A stretch of 64,000 nucleotides of DNA. Origin: Helicoverpa zea. Its lineage: Eukaryota; Arthropoda; Insecta; Lepidoptera; Noctuidae. The position numbers and the translations under genes are program-made. The notes under the pieces were generated by a model. It made no database searches and was not told the origin of the DNA. It saw only the letters and a program-made list of their open reading frames with translations. The DNA is taken from positions 4,340,001 to 4,404,000 of the forward strand of contig NC_061471.1 of assembly GCF_022581195.2 (NCBI RefSeq), read 5' to 3'. Shown here in pieces: positions 1 to 12,800 of the stretch (within the stretch, counting starts at the first letter, position 1; each line of letters starts with the position of its first letter).

Positions 1-2075
1 AGTACAACGTTGGATGCCCAGGGTGACTCGCACTCTTCGATGACGTCGTCTTGCAGCAGTTTATCCAACTCCTTCTGCAAGGCCTCTCTTTTGGTCTGGG
101 ACATCCTATACGGTGGACACGCAATAGGTTCTTGGTGTGGACTCACCTTTATCCGATGCGTAGCAAATTCCGTGGGCGGTCCGTTGCGCGCGAACTGCGG
201 CGCACGACTATCAATAAACGAGTCGAGCGAACGTCGCTGCTCGGGGGTTAACTTACAACCTTCATCCGGGCGCAGCGTCAACTCCGACGGCGCGGCGTAC
301 ATCAGCCCCGTGTCAGACGAGGCGGGCCGCTGCGTATTCGCATCGCTTGCACTAAGAACATACGAGTAAACAAAATTATAAACGACATCGGGATCATCCG
401 CGAATGTCCAGACGCGGCGGGCGACGTCAATTATTATTCCCGCCCGGGTCAAAAAATCGACCCCTAGTAATGTCTTGGTGTTTGCCCCTGGCAACACTAA
501 CATTGGGCAAACAATTTCACGACCTTCAATGACAATACTTACCTCGGCCGACAACAAGTGCCTCCACCCTTGTGTTCCGTCAGCAAGGTGAACGTACCTT
601 TTCGTGTCGCTGAAACTTACTCCGGAGTCAACTAAAACTCGGTATAATAAAGGGCTCGCAAGACTATGTGTTGCACCCGTATCCACCACGGCCACGCCGT
701 GACGGCCCATAACATTTATATCTACCATCGGGTATAATTCCCGCGATGTGACGTTATTGATGCGTACGTAACTCGAATCGTTATCACTAAAATTATTAAA
801 CGACGCTTCGACCGGTTTTGTACTTTTATTATTACATACGTCACATCGGGACTTCACGACGTCCGGCTTACCACATCCGTAACACCGCAACCTACTCGCG
901 AAGGGCGGCCCGATGCTTGGCCCCGCACCTGACGCCTTATCACCAGTCATCTTATCGCGGTGACGACAATCATCACTAAGATGCCCGAAAGAACGACAAT
1001 GCCTACAACGCGATTTCGTCTTATTATGGTTGCGTGTCGCGGTCTCGGACTCGGTCCCCGTGTTATCGGTAGGTATCTTAGATAACGAATGTTTGTTTTG
1101 ATTTTTCTTCAATTTAAAATAACTTTCCTCCGCGATTCTGGCGCTATACAATAACTTATCTAAGCTTACTATACTATCGCGGGCTACACGCTTAATTACA
1201 CGTCTATGTAGTAAACCGTAACACATATCTATTTGTAATTGTTCATCTAGCTTATATGGTAGCTTTGCGATTAATGCACGCACTTTGCATATGAAAGAAT
1301 CAACACGCTCGTCGTCACGTTGCTCGGCGGCGTAGATCTCGCGAAGTACCTGATGCGCGGGCTGCGCCACGCCGTAGGTATCGCGCAGGCGCGCGAGCGC
1401 GTCGGACCATGTGCTCACCGACGCCTTCACGCCGCGCCACCACACCGCTGCCTCGCCCTCCAACAACATAGGAAGACCTCGAAGGGCATGAGCGTCGCTG
1501 ATGGCCGTGCATTCTTTGTATATCTGCACGGAATCCAGGAACGCCTCCAGGACCTCGGCGTCCTTGGAGGCTCCGGTGAACCTCGCCGTGCACTTGGCGA
1601 AGTTGATGCCGGCGGCGGCGGTCCCGCTCGTGCCGGCGTCGGCGCGGCTCGCGCTCGTGTCGGCGCGGCCCGCGCGCGCTGCGGCGTGTCCCGCATGCGC
1701 ATCGGCGCGGCTCGCGCCTGCGTCGCCGCTGCTCGCGGCCGCGGCACCCCCGTTGCTTGCGCCGGTGTCGCCGCTGCACGCGTTCGGTTGAAGAGAGGCC
1801 CCGATGGGAGTGGATGTCCTAAACTCGCCGGTGGACGTCAATGCTGTGATGAGGCTTTTGTTCGCCTCCATCTGCGCACGCGTAATCGCCTCGATTAGCG
1901 TGGATAAAAATTGATCCGTGGGCTGCATTGTGGGGTGCGGCGCTGTCGGTGCCGTGCTGCTGGATCTCGCGGCGTCCCCGCGACCAAGCTCCACGACGCT
2001 GTCCTCGTCTTCCGTGAGCGTGGCGTCGTCATCACGTCTTCGCTGCCGGAGTGCTTCCTGCCTCGTTAACGGCAT
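1..2075 (-). CDS. Ty3/Gypsy-type gag-pol, 5' part (truncated by window edge)
   Basis: Reading the minus strand from an ATG at 2075-2073, the frame stays open for 691 codons to the window edge. The N-terminal ~130 residues are Ala/Arg/Ser-rich and repetitive, followed by a retrotransposon gag domain (W-W at about 1430-1480). Two zinc knuckles follow: CRHC-x4-H-x4-C near 978-1012 and CYGC-x7-C near 845-893. An aspartic protease then begins with the active-site VVDTGATHS near 680, and by 15-60 the start of reverse transcriptase is reached (a DDVIEECESPWAS-type motif). Gag and pol share one frame here with no visible frameshift. The family is known to make virus-like particles inside the cell and reverse-transcribe its RNA. 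No stop or frameshift was seen, so this copy may be young. The rest of RT, RNase H and integrase lie outside the window. Confidence 0.85.
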   Translation of the reverse strand, partial: MPLTRQEALRQRRRDDDATLTEDEDSVVELGRGDAARSSSTAPTAPHPTMQPTDQFLSTLIEAITRAQMEANKSLITALTSTGEFRTSTPIGASLQPNACSGDTGASNGGAAAASSGDAGASRADAHAGHAAARAGRADTSASRADAGTSGTAAAGINFAKCTARFTGASKDAEVLEAFLDSVQIYKECTAISDAHALRGLPMLLEGEAAVWWRGVKASVSTWSDALARLRDTYGVAQPAHQVLREIYAAEQRDDERVDSFICKVRALIAKLPYKLDEQLQIDMCYGLLHRRVIKRVARDSIVSLDKLLYSARIAEESYFKLKKNQNKHSLSKIPTDNTGTESETATRNHNKTKSRCRHCRSFGHLSDDCRHRDKMTGDKASGAGPSIGPPFASRLRCYGCGKPDVVKSRCDVCNNKSTKPVEASFNNFSDNDSSYVRINNVTSRELYPMVDINVMGRHGVAVVDTGATHSLASPLLYRVLVDSGVSFSDTKRYVHLADGTQGWRHLLSAEVSIVIEGREIVCPMLVLPGANTKTLLGVDFLTRAGIIIDVARRVWTFADDPDVVYNFVYSYVLSASDANTQRPASSDTGLMYAAPSELTLRPDEGCKLTPEQRRSLDSFIDSRAPQFARNGPPTEFATHRIKVSPHQEPIACPPYRMSQTKREALQKELDKLLQDDVIEECESPWASNVV

Positions 2076-2534
2076 TTTGGATAGGATAACGCGTGGTTGC
2101 ACACTTCAACAGTTCGCACAAATCACACAATGTCACAGCTTGCACGTGTTACTCACTCAGTCAGTAGGTAAGTTCGTGCCACGAGTAGGGCGCCATTATA
2201 ACACAGGGTTTGTTACAAGTCCAAACACGTTGTTAGAAATATAGTTCGTGTAATAAACAAAACACAAGTTTACAACAATAGGTATAACCAAAAGTAACTT
2301 AATCAGAATTTACAATAAAAACTCAACGCGGAGCACCGCGGAGGAAAAATCAAATCTCGCATCCGAATCACACGGCGGTCGGGTGGCTCTCTTGCGCGTC
2401 ACGGGCTGCGCCGCTGCGCGGGACCGGCGGGGTGAGGGTCGCGGGTGTCGCGGTAGTAGCGGGCGCGGGGATGCGGCCGCGTTCCGTTAGCTGCGCGGCG
2501 CGAGACGTATGGCTTTCAAAAACCCCGCGCTACA
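2076..2534 (-). mobile_element. Leader, primer-binding site and probable 5' LTR of the Gypsy element
   Basis: Upstream of the gag ATG on the minus strand lies a TGGCGCC motif (2195-2189) that matches the start of many retroelement tRNA primer-binding sites. Beyond it is a stretch with a GC-rich core (2380-2515). The likely LTR start is TGTAGCGCGGGG at 2534. The LTR end next to the primer site does not show a clean CA terminus, so boundaries are approximate. The second LTR is outside the window and cannot be compared. Confidence 0.5.
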
Positions 2535-2934
2535 CCTGTAAATTAAGGAATTTTATTAAAATTTTATACAAAATTATCTAGCATAATATCTAACCAGAAT
2601 ATCATTAGAAGCTCCGAAATGATCTACAGTTTTCGCCACCGTCTATTAGCACCACGAATCAATTGTCATGCTTTTTTATGACCCGCCAAAACGCGGTATC
2701 CCCATAAAGGTACTCGTAGGTTTCCAATGGCATAGGGACATTATTATAAATCGTGAACACAATACATGCATCAGATGCTAGCATAGTTCAAATTGATTAA
2801 TAAGTGTGTAATAACTAATAATAAATGTGTGTAAATATTTGTTTATCTAGTCACCCATAGCATTGCGTCTATATACACAACAGCACTAAGGGTTACATAA
2901 ACACTGATCTTACAAATAGGACTACATACGTGTT
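2535..2934. other. Spacer between Gypsy LTR and P450 3' end
   Basis: About 400 bases of AT-rich sequence hold the presumed 3' untranslated region of the minus-strand P450 next to the retroelement boundary. I see no coding signal or structured RNA. Confidence 0.5.
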
Positions 2935-5900
2935 CTACGTGTCCAATCGTCTCAGCTTGAGCCACACTCCGCCGTGTGCTGCATACACGAGCGAAGAGTT
3001 CTTAATCTTCATCGGTACCTCGGTTCTATCATCCAATATTAGCTCGTACTTGTGCAACACCTTTATCAACGCCATCTTCGATTGAATATAACCTTGTCTT
3101 ACACCTGAGAATCAAAGAGCCATTATCGATCAAGGTTTCTATCAAATCGAAGATCACACTTAATTGTCCAAAGTCCAAAACATCTTGTATAAAATAGTTT
3201 AGTGACCCCGTATAGTAATGCTCAATGACGTTAATTTGTGTCGATGACTCGCGAACTATGCAGTCCGGTAGAGGCAGGTCAAGAACAACGCCAATATGCA
3301 CACTATTGACTTTTAAATGATTTCACAATCCATAAACTTAACCTATGCCTATGATTCAACAACGTTTTGGTACATAAAGATATGTTCTAACTAGGTACTT
3401 CTACTAAGATACTTCGTTCAATGACCCACTAATAACTTTTATAATCTTAAAAACGTGACGACTGCAGACAATATAAGACAATAATTCTGAATGCAATAAA
3501 ATCCACTCATACATTGAAAGATACGGTGTATAATATAAGAATGCTTGCAACTTCTGTGAAATATTTATTTAAATTATTTATACATAGCATTTCAAAAATG
3601 CCCACAGATTAAATGGATTTCTATTTACCTTTTCAATAGATTATTCGAGGTTCAATGTAAATCTCCTAAGCAGTCACACCAAACAGGCGTAGTTTTAAAC
3701 ATGTGTCAAGGAAAATGCTTCCCATCTGTGTCCCCTGTGCTTACCACTCGACGCAACAGAATTGATGCGGGTATTTTTCGTAAATAAAATAATCCAAACA
3801 AGAAACAAGCTGCTCTACCGAAACATGTCGCTGTTGAAAGACTATAACTTACCTAAGCATTTCTTTGGTCCTTCCCCAAACGGCATCCAGTGACACGGGT
3901 GTAACTTTGCCTTATTCTCCGGCGAAAATCGTTCAGGATCGAATTTATCTGGTTCGGGAAATATATCAGGGTCCATCTGTATGGCGTGAATGGGTATAAA
4001 CACCATTGTGCCTTTTTCTATGACCAAGTCACTGTTGGGCAGTTTGTAATCCTTGTTGCATCTTCTGAACAATGCGCGCATTGATGGATGCATCCGCATG
4101 GTTTCTGTTACAAATATATTAAAATAATATTATCATTTTTGAATCGTGTAGTAATAGCAGGTTATGGGTTGATGTATAAAACCGTGGCGAAACGCGAAAT
4201 TCTGTCACATAATATGAATTATAGATTAGGATAATATACGAATGCTATTTCTCAATTATGAATATCAATGTCTGCTCCTATAGTAAATTTTGTTTAAATT
4301 ACGTCTCACTCACCATCCAACACCATATTTAAATAGACCATCTCGTTCTGAGCTTCGTAGGTGCACTCGCCGCCATACTTCTCGAGTACGGTGAGCACCT
4401 CTCGCCTCGCTCTGGCCTGGATGTGAGGGTTCAAAGCCAATTGGTAAGCAGCGAACTGGCCGGTAGTAGCCGATGTCTCGTAACCAGCGATCATGTATAG
4501 CATTGTGTTTGCTGCTACATCAGTCATTGAGAATGGGAAGTCTGCTATTGTATATTTCACTTTACCTGTAATATTTTACAGCCTTACTTATAAACGTGAA
4601 TTAAATATAAGTAATACTTAAGGGCTGTTTAAGAAAATTCTTACTTATAAACGTTGCTTAAGCATGTCTTAACTAACATTTAATCACTACTTAAGACTTT
4701 AAGTAGTGATTAGTTAAAATGTTGCTTAGAAGGTGATTAGAGATTTTATAAGTAAGGGGGTAAATCTTTTATAATACACCACCTGATGTTCTAGACTCTA
4801 TGTAGAGTAGAAATTGCTCTAAAAAGGTCTAGAGTCTTCAGGACTTCAATTATATTTTTTTTATAAAATATATGCAATACTATTTGCTCACCTTCGAGTA
4901 CGTACCTTGTTCATCGACCACATGTCCGTTCTTTAGTTCGATAAGCGTCTGCAGAAAGTCGTTTCGCGTGACACGATGCTTCTGACGATATTCGACAGTC
5001 CTCTTAACAATGCCACAGAAAAAGTTCTCTATTTTGGAACTTATTCGTCTTATCTTTAAGCTATCAAAAGTGTCTGGTGCGAAAAACGCAAATGCTCTGA
5101 TGAGTCTCCTAAAAATTCAAACAGCATTCATTTATAAACGCTATTTTTGCTGCCTCACAATGTGGAAAAAGGAATTTTCTTTTGTTTTCCTAACGAACTA
5201 AAACAAACTCCTATCACACTTGGCAATAATATCTCGTCTACTCCGTCATTTCATAATAATGAGTTGAGAAATACTTACCTTGTTTTGCGGTTTACTTAGT
5301 TCGAAACGTATATGCTCAAGTTTAATTCAATAGATATTTGGATTAAGTTGGTAGATAGATTCATAGATTTTGATAATACACCAAATAATAAATTAAAAAT
5401 TATTATGATGAAAAATAGCTTACCAATAATGTGATTGATGATCGAAGTATTCATGTCCTCTCACATAAAACTCCGATTTAGGGTTTACGAAACCATTACA
5501 TTCAACCCCAAAACCGACATTTCCGATTATCTCCATCGCATATTTCGAATAAAAATCCGAGAAGTTGACTGTCTCCTTATTCGACTGTAAAACATCGACG
5601 TAACTCAAAGCTTGGTTCGCTATATCCTCTACAATCGGGTACATGGTCTTTAGTTTTCCAGGAGTGAAGGTCGGAGTCATCTTTAATCGCAAGCTTTTCC
5701 ATCGCTTCCCGCTGATGTTGAACAGATTAGCCGCTAGCGGGTCTCCAACACCACCGTCATAAGTCCCTCGCGATTGGAAGCTGTCAAAGTCTTTGATCAA
5801 CATAAGCTTTGCGATATCTGGGTCATGTATAGACAGCACCGGTTGATGAAAAGAATACATACCAATGTATGGTAAATGTTTATACTTGAAGTAATTGTCA

Positions 5901-6112
5901 TAATAAGGCTGGAAAAACTGCTCTTTCCTTTTGATCACTTTTTTAATATTACCAAAAATAAATTCTGGCTGAGGTCCCACAACACCCCTTTTGGACCAGT
6001 ACGTAAACTTATATCGAAACCACAGAAACGTGTAAATAACAGCAAAAGTCACGAATACTATTGTTTGAGTATTAAACACTTGTGTCAAGAAAAAAGACAT
6101 TTTAGACAACAA
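2935..6112 (-). CDS. Cytochrome P450, clan 3 (CYP6-like)
   Basis: Five exons join in phase: 6112-5424, 5108-4906, 4565-4314, 4104-3853 and 3104-2935, giving 521 residues, the usual length for microsomal insect P450s. The N-terminus carries a hydrophobic anchor (about residues 14-32), so the enzyme should sit in the endoplasmic reticulum membrane facing the cytosol. All hallmarks are present: the I-helix AGYETS oxygen-binding motif in exon 3, the ETMR form of the K-helix ExxR at the start of exon 4, the PERF motif, and the heme loop FGEGPKKCLG, whose last glycine codon is split by the final intron. Clan 3 enzymes commonly oxidise plant allelochemicals and insecticides; the substrate here is unknown. 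A second ATG four codons in (MSFF) could also start the protein. An alternative donor lies about 12 bases downstream of exon 2. The subfamily could not be assigned. Confidence 0.9.
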
Positions 6113-6843
6113 TTAACAGGTCACGTTGCACTTCCTAATTTCACAATGTTTTTTTTGTATAAAAAGTAAACTTTACTAAGTTCGTTTACTAATAACAAAT
6201 TGTATTAGTATGGACGTTGTTCGCGAGCGCTAGTGCATTCTCAATGACCGGTGAGGCTCTCACAGCTGAGCCACTTCGCTAACTTGACTATTTCATAATG
6301 GTTTCTAATGTTTACCAGCAGGGTCATACAAGTCTTTCCATTGCAATGAACTTGAATTTTACCGCAGGGTCATCAATTAATTTTGGGGCTTTATGCGTAA
6401 TTTAGACTACATAGTATTCATTACATGGTGATTACAAATCAGTCCCACTGGTATTAGAGGTAGAATCCTTTCAGGTATCAAACACATTGATTTAACCTGT
6501 ACTGACCTACATCCAATTAAAATCATATTTTCATTTGAATCATTGTACCAACAGTGTATTTCGGACATAAATAATGTGGAATGTCACAAGTTTTGCTACA
6601 ATTGTGTATACTTATTTGTATAATCCCGCGATAAAATGTTCACGGTGAAAGATCATTTGCCCAATAAGAAACCTTCATCATGGGTTTAACAGTTTTTATG
6701 TCAATTGAAAGTAATTGGAATGTGGTAAATAAATAACAATTTTTAAAAAGTAATCCATTTATTACAAAAATGCAGTAAATGATAATAATAAGAAAAAGTA
6801 CTCATATTATATTACTCTTATTTCTAAACAGATATCCACAACG
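6113..6843. other. P450 promoter side / kinesin 3' UTR
   Basis: This spacer separates two minus-strand genes. Its left part should contain the P450 promoter. At the right, an AATAAA in the minus orientation (6763-6758) lies about 80 bases past the kinesin stop codon and is a good polyadenylation signal. A tRNA-like stretch at 6228-6290 was considered and not accepted. Confidence 0.5.
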
Positions 6844-9800
6844 CTATTTACGACAATCTAAAGAGCTATCCGTATTATCACTCTCCGCTTTCACTACCTC
6901 TCTTCTTAATTGTACTAAATGCTGCAGATACTCTTTGGGTCGCCTCGTGATAGTTTCAACACTATCAACTTTATTACCTTTTGTGTAATTCGAAACATAA
7001 TTTTCATATTTATTGATCGTCTCTTCCAAATTACTACATGACTCGAGTAATTTTCTTTCAGAACTTTGAAATTCATCAATACTGCCGTGACTACAATCGT
7101 TGTTATGATTGAAGCAGGAATTTCCGTAATATGGCTTACGACGTCTGCTTTTGTATTCCCATGCATTGTCAGTGTCACGACTATCACTGGAACTTGCATC
7201 TCTGTATATTTTTTGACCTTCATTGTTTGAAAAACCTGTTTCGTTTTCTTCTGATTCAAACCCCATGAAATCTTTAAGAACTCTAGCTTTTGTTGTTTTA
7301 TACTTAGTGCTCTTGTATACAGGCACATAATTCTTTTTCAAACTGCTCATTGTCCTACTACCGCCCTTCTTCCAAATAAAAGAATCTGTATCAACTTTGC
7401 TAGATTCTGTAGTATCTGAGCATATACTCTCGTAATCTTTGTCGCATTCTGGAAAATCTTTTTCCGATGTTGTCATGTTATCAGAAGTAGTATCATTTTT
7501 AATAGTTGCATTTTCACAATTTATGGCAGTTTCCAGAGCTGGGGCATTTGCCTGATCAGAACGGGTATCTTCAAATGTTACGATACGTTTTGTGTCTCTT
7601 TCTTTTGGAGGTGATAGTATAATGTTGTAAGGATATATATTTTGGTTTCTTCCCAGTATCATATTTTTAATATCAGAACGGTTAGCTTTTGTCACTGCAT
7701 TAGGACTCACTCTTGGGAGGGTAAGATCTGTATCTGGGAACTCTTCAATATGCTGCATATATTCAGCAGATTTCTCTTTATCTATGCTAGGAAATATTTT
7801 AGGAGTTTCCGTTTCTGGTACATTTACTAAAACTCTGATCTCATCTTCTCCTATATCGATAATATTGTGTGGATCAACTGTACTATGATTCGTCAACAAA
7901 TCCGGAGTTGTAGTTACAACGCTGGATTTACTGTTCGTCAAATTTAAATTTTCTGAATTATCGTCCGAACTTTGAGATTCCATATCCACAGGGTACACTT
8001 GTGAAATATTAATACTTATTACAGGTGTAGGAGAGAAATCATCAGAAAAATTGCAGTTTTCTTTACTGCAAGCATGCTTTGATAAACGTTTCTTCCTTCT
8101 AGGTGGAGGTACAACAAGTGTTTGTGTGCATCGTTCATTTTTCGTGACGATATCAGTCATCGCACAGGAGTTCTTATAAACCACTCGTTTGGTTTCTGTT
8201 GACATATCACTAGAATCTAATGAACCTGTCGGTCCTACTGCAATTTCTTTACATCGCGGGGTCATGGGAACCGTCTCGGTAGTTGCATCTCTACAGAATG
8301 TATAAGGGCGCTTATTCTTGGAAATATATGAGTAAAGGTCCGTCTGAACATCAATAGCTTGATCTCTGACTCTAGTGACCGTAATTCTTGTTTGAGTATG
8401 CGCTGGTATACCTATTCGTCTTTTATTTCGAATAGCTCTTTGACTTAATTCCATTAGTCTTTGGCGTGCATTTGTGCAGATTTTAAGTTCACTTAGTGGT
8501 TCCATTATTTTCCTGTCCACCATTGATTCTACTTTAGAAACAGCGGCTTCTTCTTTCTTTTTAAGTTTGGTGTATAGTCTCTCTGTTACTGAAGCAACAA
8601 TTTCTGCTCTCTGGTTATCATGAAGTATGGTAATAGATGGGATTTTAGGTTTTTCTTTGTTGGGCACAACATTTATTTGATCTTCACTTTGACTTGGTAG
8701 TGTACTCCCCAAATTGCTATTTTGACCTACCACTGATATTTCCTCTTTAGCTAAAACCTCTTGTGATCTGCACTGTCTTTTCTTAAGCCTAAGTGGGGCA
8801 ACAACTTTAAGGTCATCTCCACTGCTAGCTCTTTCGAGGGCAGGTCCAAATAATTTGTCCATTTCCTTGTTTATTTCGCTTGCAATTATGGTGTTCTTGT
8901 CCATCGTATTGATGACATCTGAACTGCCGCTAGCTACTGATGAAGTGGTTGACTCGGAATTGGTCGCGTCGGGTTTGGGACGCGTTATGTTCATAATGTT
9001 GCCTATGTTTGCAGTTTTATCTAATTCTGCAGGTCTCAAATCATGTTCATTTGATTGTAACGCCCAATGCTCGTTATCAAATAATATTTTTCCAGTTTCG
9101 GGCACCTAATAACAAATATTTTAATTACATAGATGATATTTCAAGTTTTTCAGCATCTTATCTATGTTACTTACATATCGAATATGGTTCCTAGATAGTT
9201 CAGAAATGAGTTGATTGAGCTGAGCTTGCAGAGCAGCTCGTGTGGCCACGTGGGTGCCACCGCTGGCAGCGCGGGGGGTGGGCAGCTGGCGAGCTCGGGC
9301 CGCCCAGCGCAGAGTCGATGCAGACTCGCCGTAGCACGCGATACTCGGCGATACGGCTTCGTAGAATTCACAACAAATGTCAATTTAAATTCAATACACA
9401 TAAGCTTCTTTTTGTGGGCCAATAAACTCCATAATTATAAAATAAACAGATTTGATTTATTACAGTGGTTTTGCACCAAGGTCAGAACAGCTTTCAACAC
9501 AAATTCTCTGTTATATCTGACATAATCACGCATACTAATACAAATAATATGTATGTCAAGGTGCTATCTCATAAGAGCTATAGTCATAGACCTCGAAGCT
9601 TACCTAACATTCTAATTAAACAGAACAGTTTTGAAATGTTTTTAAACTAGTTGTGAACTTACTAGCTATTATAAATGTACTTCCTCCGCCTGTGAAGCAA
9701 TCTTTTAGTAACCAAGTGAGAGCAGAGTCGCGGTAAGGGACAAATCTACCGCGCGTCGCACCTCCACTTACTACGAAAAATAAACAAACACCGTCAAAAA

Positions 9801-12800
9801 TCCTTTCTACTTTAGGTTTTATGAAGCAACTCCTGTATGCATCAAATTACTTATAGGTACTCACCAAGAGCAGAGATGACGTTACTGAGAGCTACCAATG
9901 ATTTGTTTATATTGGCGCCTTCTTTCTGCCGCCCTCCGCCACAACCCTCCCAACTCGCCTTCTCGCTAAAAATAAGAAGTCCGAAGATAGGTACATAGTT
10001 GTATGGTTGTCCTACCTATCTACCCTCCAGTTACCATAATTTTCAGTAATACATTAAGCAAGTGTAGGTAAAGATCCCATAGACGAAAAGTTTAAATCTA
10101 GTCAGAACTGTCGGAATAAGTACCTAGTCTGAATACTACATGACTAATAAAATGTCTGTTTAGTCGGAAAAACTATTATATGGTTTCTTCAATCTACAGT
10201 TACGTTGAAGCTTAACCCAGTCAATGGATTAGGGACATTAGCCTGACATTATTCTTGTCGCTTGTAAAACCATATAGTGTACAGGTGGGCTTAAAATTAA
10301 ATGAGCTCATATTAGACATGAATAATTTCTTAATTTGACATTAAAAGGTTATCAGAAACAATGATGTGCAATTTATGTACGTAGAAATAGCAAAATTTAG
10401 TAAAAATAGCGAAACGAATGTGTTAGTCAAGCGAATTGTAATTGGTTCCTATTACATAAAAGCTATCTTGGAACGTATCTAATTTATTAGCGTGAAAAAA
10501 CTATGAGTAAATAATTGAAAAATTGCAGTTTTTTTTTTCTAGAGTTTATATTTTTGATACACATGACGAAGGTCGGATTAAAAAACAAAAACAAACATAT
10601 ACATCTATCATCATTTTCATTTGATTTTATACATAGGTTCACGATACGATATCTATGTATTTAGGTCTCTTGTGAGCGGTACTCCCATGAGAGATAAAAT
10701 ATGATAATATAAGTTGTTAGTGCACATGTGTACCTTCCAGCTAAATCAGCGAGGTGCAGTGTAGCGTGAGGTGTAGCGATCTCCAGAAGCGCGTGAGACC
10801 TGGACGAAGTAGCGTTGCGTCGCGTGGCAGCCGTGCGCCGGCGCCGAGCCCCTTCTGCCACCAGCGACAGAAGAGCTTCGGCGTCCTGAACTAAAACGCG
10901 CCGGAAATCTGTTCGCATACATGAGATAGTGGGATTTTAAGCCAAAGTTTTTTCTTTTAGTAGGATATGGGACATGAAATAGCTTATCTGTTGAAATATT
11001 ATTTTGCATGCAGACTGGCGAAAGGAATAGGTAAGTCCCATAACCTGATGAATTGAATGCGTGGAATGTGAGATCAGGAAAGTTAAACAAAAGTAACTTA
11101 TAAAAGCAAAGCCTGGATGAAAACTCAAGGAGAGCACATAAGGGCTAATAAGGAATGACTTACTCTGCACATAAGGTCCTCTAGAAGGGTGTTCGCGTAC
11201 TCGCAAGTCTTTGCGCGCGTTGCCTCTGCGTCGCGGCAATGAGTGGCAGGGCGGCAGTGGCACCTCCCCTGACAGCAGGTCATGCACCCTCTCGTTGTAT
11301 ATCTCCAGGAAACTGTAATATTCAAGTCTTTTTAGATATTCCTACGTTAGACGGAAATTGCTCTCCTCCGTACTACTGAGCCTTTAGAAGAAGGGTTGCA
11401 ATAATTATTGGGAATTGGGACGTTTTCAAGAACGTGACATTTCAAAGATATAAGACATCATCAGTGTTTTCATTGTTTCATACAGGGAAAGAATCAGCGT
11501 TAGTCACGACGCTTGCTCAGGACGGATAAGCAATTTCAGACTATAAAGTCCAGGTTTCGGCAAGTTGTTTTCCTTCACCGTGAATTACCACCTACAGTAA
11601 TAAGTTGAAAAGCTAATTGAACATTCAAAATTAACTTTTCCAAACCAAGTATGATCAATTCGTTTCGCTCGCTAGTTTTCACAAATGAATTAGTAAACAA
11701 TAATGATTTCAGACAACTTGTCCACCTGTTACCAGTTAAAACTATGAAACTTGCGGCGAGTTAACGTCAGGCAGTCACGATCCTACTAATTGCCCGCTAA
11801 TAAATCATCCTGCGATTTTCACAAACTCTATGTTTTGAACTTTGTTTAAACTTTTAACTATTTGGAAATTACTTCTGCTGTATACGTGTGGAGTTGCTTT
11901 ACCTATTTCTTGGTCTAATTAAACTATGCGCATATGTTGCTAGAATTTATAAATATTAGGTACTTAACCAAATATTCGAATCCTTAAGTATGTAACAGTC
12001 AATTTTATTTTATGTAGGTACGTACAATACATAGGTACCAAGTGATCTATAAGCTGACTTCTACCTAACATTTTCTTGAAGATATCTACTCTTATTTAAT
12101 TTAACCATTGAAAAGCAATTCAAACTTTTCAGCTTTGATGGAACCTTTCAGTCAACAATTTGTGTAATAATCTGCTATTACAGTTGGAATGGAACAACTA
12201 GTACCAGTAGATAATAGTAGACTAGTAGTATATATAACTTCGGGCGCCATAGAACTGACACCTCGCACGGTGTGATACAGACATAATAAAACAACTCGCC
12301 ACCGCAAAACTAACTTAGACTTAGGACGAATTATTACTAAAACATTGGCAGAAGCTTTGGGTTGTCGACCTTTTCATGACAGAAAAATAAATTAATGTCT
12401 GTAAGTTTTAATCCTTCGACTACGATTCTCTGAAACTCTAGCACTTTCACTTAATGAACTTTTATGTCGATAATTGCACCTACTTAATGTCATATGTGTA
12501 GCAATTACTACATTCTGGGTTCGCTCACTTCGCTCAAGCAGCTATTCAAAAAATGCAATGACGAGATATTGATCAGCAAACTTCTTTTTAATTTAGAGAG
12601 AGAACAAAACTGGCGAGCTCAGTAATGTCCTTATGTCTACCATTATCGAGAAAAATAAAAAGGTCACTTGAAAACCTTAATTATTCCTTTAAAAAGTGAT
12701 ATCATTGAAAAAAAACCTGTAGTGTAGTGTGTGTACAAGCTTTAAAATAAGAGCATTCAAAGGTTTTTTTTTTGCTATTCAATCCTAACTAATATTATAA

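Noticed and set aside
1315..1898. Arg- or Ala-rich open frames on both strands
   Set aside because: They are frame shadows of the GC-rich gag coding sequence; the gag frame itself has family motifs before and after.
3029..3301. 90-codon minus-strand frame near the P450 end
   Set aside because: It is a different frame from the final P450 exon, which continues the heme-loop glycine and has the expected C-terminal helix.
6228..6290. tRNA-like stretch with GTGGCTCAG-type box A on the minus strand
   Set aside because: No B box or acceptor stem was found, so neither a tRNA gene nor a clear tRNA-derived SINE can be supported.
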